From positions 1 to 7,288 of the forward strand of contig NZ_CAKVMR010000089.1 in NCBI RefSeq assembly GCF_934772795.1: a DNA stretch of 7,288 nt, given 5' to 3'. The notes beneath the pieces are model-generated. The model saw only the letters and a program-made list of their open reading frames with translations. It was not told the DNA's origin and ran no database searches. The position numbers and the translations under genes were made by a program. The DNA is from an uncultured Holdemanella sp. GTDB lineage: Bacteria > Bacillota_I > Bacilli_A > Erysipelotrichales > Erysipelotrichaceae. Shown here one piece after another: positions 5,913 through 7,288 of this stretch. Positions within the stretch are counted from its first letter, which is position 1. The number at the start of each line of letters is the position of its first letter.

Positions 5913-7097
5913 ATGAAACTAGTTGGTATCGATGTTGGAAAGAACAGTCATCATTTTTGTGTCATGGACAAAGAAACTGGTGAACTCAATGTTGCACCTT
6001 CTTCTTTTTCTAACAACAAAGAAGGATTTGACTTTCTAATCAACTCTCTTAAACCGTATTCTAAAAAATCAATTCTAATTGGTATGGAAGACACCGGGCA
6101 TTACCATGTTGCTCTTCTTAAATTTCTTCTTAGCAACGGATATACCGTTGCCTTGATCAACCCTAAAACTACTGATCTTACACGTAAGATGGAAGGTGGC
6201 ATTACTAAGAATGACAAACTAGATACAATCACCATTTGTGATGTCCTTGATACTCCTGAGCGCAAGAAACAGTATCGTATTACTAAAGTTGACCGTTTTG
6301 ATTTATATGAACAAAGACAATTGACTCGTCATCATCATAATCTAAAAGAAGAACTCAATATATACTGTAATCGACTACAGAAATCAATTGATCTTGTTTT
6401 CCCTGAATTCAATACCTTATTCGGTTCTAAATATGGCGTTGTTTACATGAATCTTCTTAAAACGTTTGGCAGTGCTGAAGCTATCGCTTCTACAGATATT
6501 CGTACAATTCGTAAATGTTTTGAAATCAAAGGCAGAGGCGGCCGCATTTCATTGACTCCTGAAAAGTTAAAAGAATGCGCTAAGAATTCTATTGGAATCT
6601 CTTCAGAAGTTGAAACTATACAGATCAAACACTTGGTAAGCCAAATCACGCTTATTAAAGAGCAAATCGCTGAAATAGATAAAAAAATAGAAGAGTTCTC
6701 AATCACAAACAACTCTCCTATCCTAAGCATTCCAGGGATTTCTCATTTCTCTGGTACTTCTATTTTAGCCGAATTAGGAGATATTGGCAATTATTCCAAG
6801 CCATCTCAGATCATTAAATTTGCAGGAGTAGCCCCCTATCACTATGAATCGAGTCAATACAACGCCCAACATACTGGCATAACCAAGAAGGGATCTAAAT
6901 ATCTTAGAAAAACTTTGTATCAAATCATATTGCCTGTAATCAAATATAATCCTGCATTCAAGAAATACTATCGATTGAAAATATCTCAAGGTAAAGGACA
7001 CCGTTGTGCTCAAGGCCACTGCATTAGAAAGCTGCTTAGAATCATTTATCATTTACTAGAAACAGGACAATCATTTGATCCTGCATTATTAAGATAA
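5913..7097 (+). CDS. IS110-family transposase/recombinase (DEDD + serine)
   Basis: Catalyses RNA-guided excision, circularisation and insertion of the element. The 394-aa protein is full length for the family. The N-terminal RuvC-like DEDD domain shows Asp7 (GIDVGK), Glu59 (GMEDTGHYH) and Asp101/Asp104 (KNDKLDT). A helical/coiled-coil linker (about 140-265) follows, and then the C-terminal Transposase_20 domain with the helix-hairpin-helix-like ILSIPGISHFSGTSILAELG (270-289) and FAGVAPYHYESSQY...HTGITKKGSKYLRKTL (303-335). The likely catalytic serine is Ser313 (or Ser314) in YESSQ. All key residues are present and there is no frameshift, so the enzyme should be active. It lies downstream of the candidate bridge RNA. 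Base composition is like that of its neighbours. Confidence 0.97.
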   Translation: MKLVGIDVGKNSHHFCVMDKETGELNVAPSSFSNNKEGFDFLINSLKPYSKKSILIGMEDTGHYHVALLKFLLSNGYTVALINPKTTDLTRKMEGGITKNDKLDTITICDVLDTPERKKQYRITKVDRFDLYEQRQLTRHHHNLKEELNIYCNRLQKSIDLVFPEFNTLFGSKYGVVYMNLLKTFGSAEAIASTDIRTIRKCFEIKGRGGRISLTPEKLKECAKNSIGISSEVETIQIKHLVSQITLIKEQIAEIDKKIEEFSITNNSPILSIPGISHFSGTSILAELGDIGNYSKPSQIIKFAGVAPYHYESSQYNAQHTGITKKGSKYLRKTLYQIILPVIKYNPAFKKYYRLKISQGKGHRCAQGHCIRKLLRIIYHLLETGQSFDPALLR

Positions 7098-7119
7098 GAC
7101 AAATGCATCTAAAGCATCT

Positions 7120-7154
7120 GAACTTTTAAAAAATAGAATTTTAAAAGTTCTTTT
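7120..7154 (+). terminator. Terminator-like hairpin after the transposase gene
   Basis: GAACTTTTAAAA (7120-7131) and TTTTAAAAGTTC (7139-7150) form a perfect 12-bp stem with a 7-nt loop followed by TTTT. It is A/T-rich, so only moderately stable, and it could work in both directions because the loop side is A-rich. It lies 23 nt after the transposase stop and would end the element's transcript. Confidence 0.7.
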
Positions 7155-7288
7155 CGTCATGCCTAAATTTAATCCAATATTCACATTTTCAAAGATCAAT
7201 TTAAAACTAACTAAAAAATCTAGTTATTTTATATTTTCAAACTTTTTCATAAAAAACTACTTGAATTTTATATAGTTAGCTTTCATTT
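7155..7288. other. Non-coding right end of the IS110 element and possible flank
   Basis: There is no ORF. The region is very A/T-rich, with a weak 6-bp hairpin TAACTA (7208-7213)/TAGTTA (7221-7226) followed by TTTTAT. TTGAATT at 7261-7267 is the only TTGA in the region and is identical to 5825-5831 in the RNA loop; it is taken as the tentative right end. From 7265 the sequence may be the original flank. Confidence 0.4.

Larger units (their letters stand above)
5628..7264 (+). mobile_element. IS110-family insertion sequence (IS110-group layout), about 1.63 kb
   Basis: The element contains one intact DEDD/serine transposase and a long structured left end (about 280 nt) before it. This is the layout of the IS110 group; the IS1111 group carries its RNA downstream and has subterminal inverted repeats. 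No terminal inverted repeats or target duplication are expected. The left end is placed at 5628-5630 because the proposed donor guide is complementary to DNA starting there. The right end at 7264 is tentative: it rests on a shared TTGA with a GA core at 5628-5629 and 7263-7264, and on a 7-nt identity to the RNA loop. The presence of the element is near certain; the left boundary is moderately supported and the right boundary weakly. Confidence 0.6.

Noticed and set aside
6443..7052. Minus-strand ORFs inside the transposase gene
   Set aside because: Antisense shadows of the IS110 transposase with no start signals.
7105..7119. GCATCT direct repeat (7105-7110, 7114-7119)
   Set aside because: A six-base repeat in A/T-rich DNA; no sign of a CRISPR or iteron array anywhere in the window.
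7098..7288. Guide RNA in the right end (IS1111-group layout)
   Set aside because: The right end has only a terminator and a weak A/T hairpin, with no multi-loop structure; the structured RNA is in the left end. AGTTAG at 7275-7280 inverted to CTAACT at 5635-5640 is too short to count as terminal repeats.

Overview
This is a low-GC (A+T-rich) bacterial chromosome segment, most consistent with a Bacillota (Firmicutes) host. The reasons are a T-box riboswitch in front of valS, AGGAGG-type ribosome binding sites, intrinsic terminators with T-tails and short intergenic gaps. I cannot name the genus; an Erysipelotrichia- or Clostridia-like lineage is a guess.

Layout. (a) 1-788: a small helical, possibly HEAT-like ORF on +, probably a fragment or with a broken 5' end, closed by a good terminator. 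(b) 800-3718, minus strand: a complete valyl-tRNA synthetase gene (valS) with its own terminator, a canonical T-box leader carrying valine codons, and an extended -10 promoter. (c) 3737-4025: a divergent 73-residue coiled-coil ORF, with its promoter back to back with that of valS and a terminator whose loop holds the stop codon. (d) 4024-5601, minus strand: a two-gene cassette in which an OLD/ABC-like AAA ATPase (363 aa) is followed after 18 nt by an unrecognised 155-aa helical protein. A GAGG-preceded nine-codon mini-ORF bridges the junction. (e) about 5628 to about 7264: an IS110-family insertion sequence with an intact DEDD/serine transposase (394 aa). It has a long, structured non-coding left end that fits the recently described IS110 bridge RNA (seekRNA) architecture.

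The most interesting part is the roughly 200 nt before the transposase. It has a plausible promoter (5626-5653), a 5' stem-loop (5668-5696) and two successive closed loops (5699-5791 and 5792-5859). The second loop carries a stretch (5805-5823) complementary to DNA at 5628-5646, just where the left end of the element should be and upstream of the inferred RNA start. That is what a donor-binding guide would look like. The matching TTGA at 5626-5629 and 7261-7264 suggests a GA core and an element of about 1.63 kb. The right end and the target guides are much less certain.

How the parts relate: valS is a housekeeping gene controlled by uncharged tRNA-Val. The ATPase cassette looks accessory, possibly a defence or toxin-like unit. 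The IS110 element lies immediately upstream of it (about 30 bp from the ATPase start codon), so it has probably changed or replaced the cassette's promoter.
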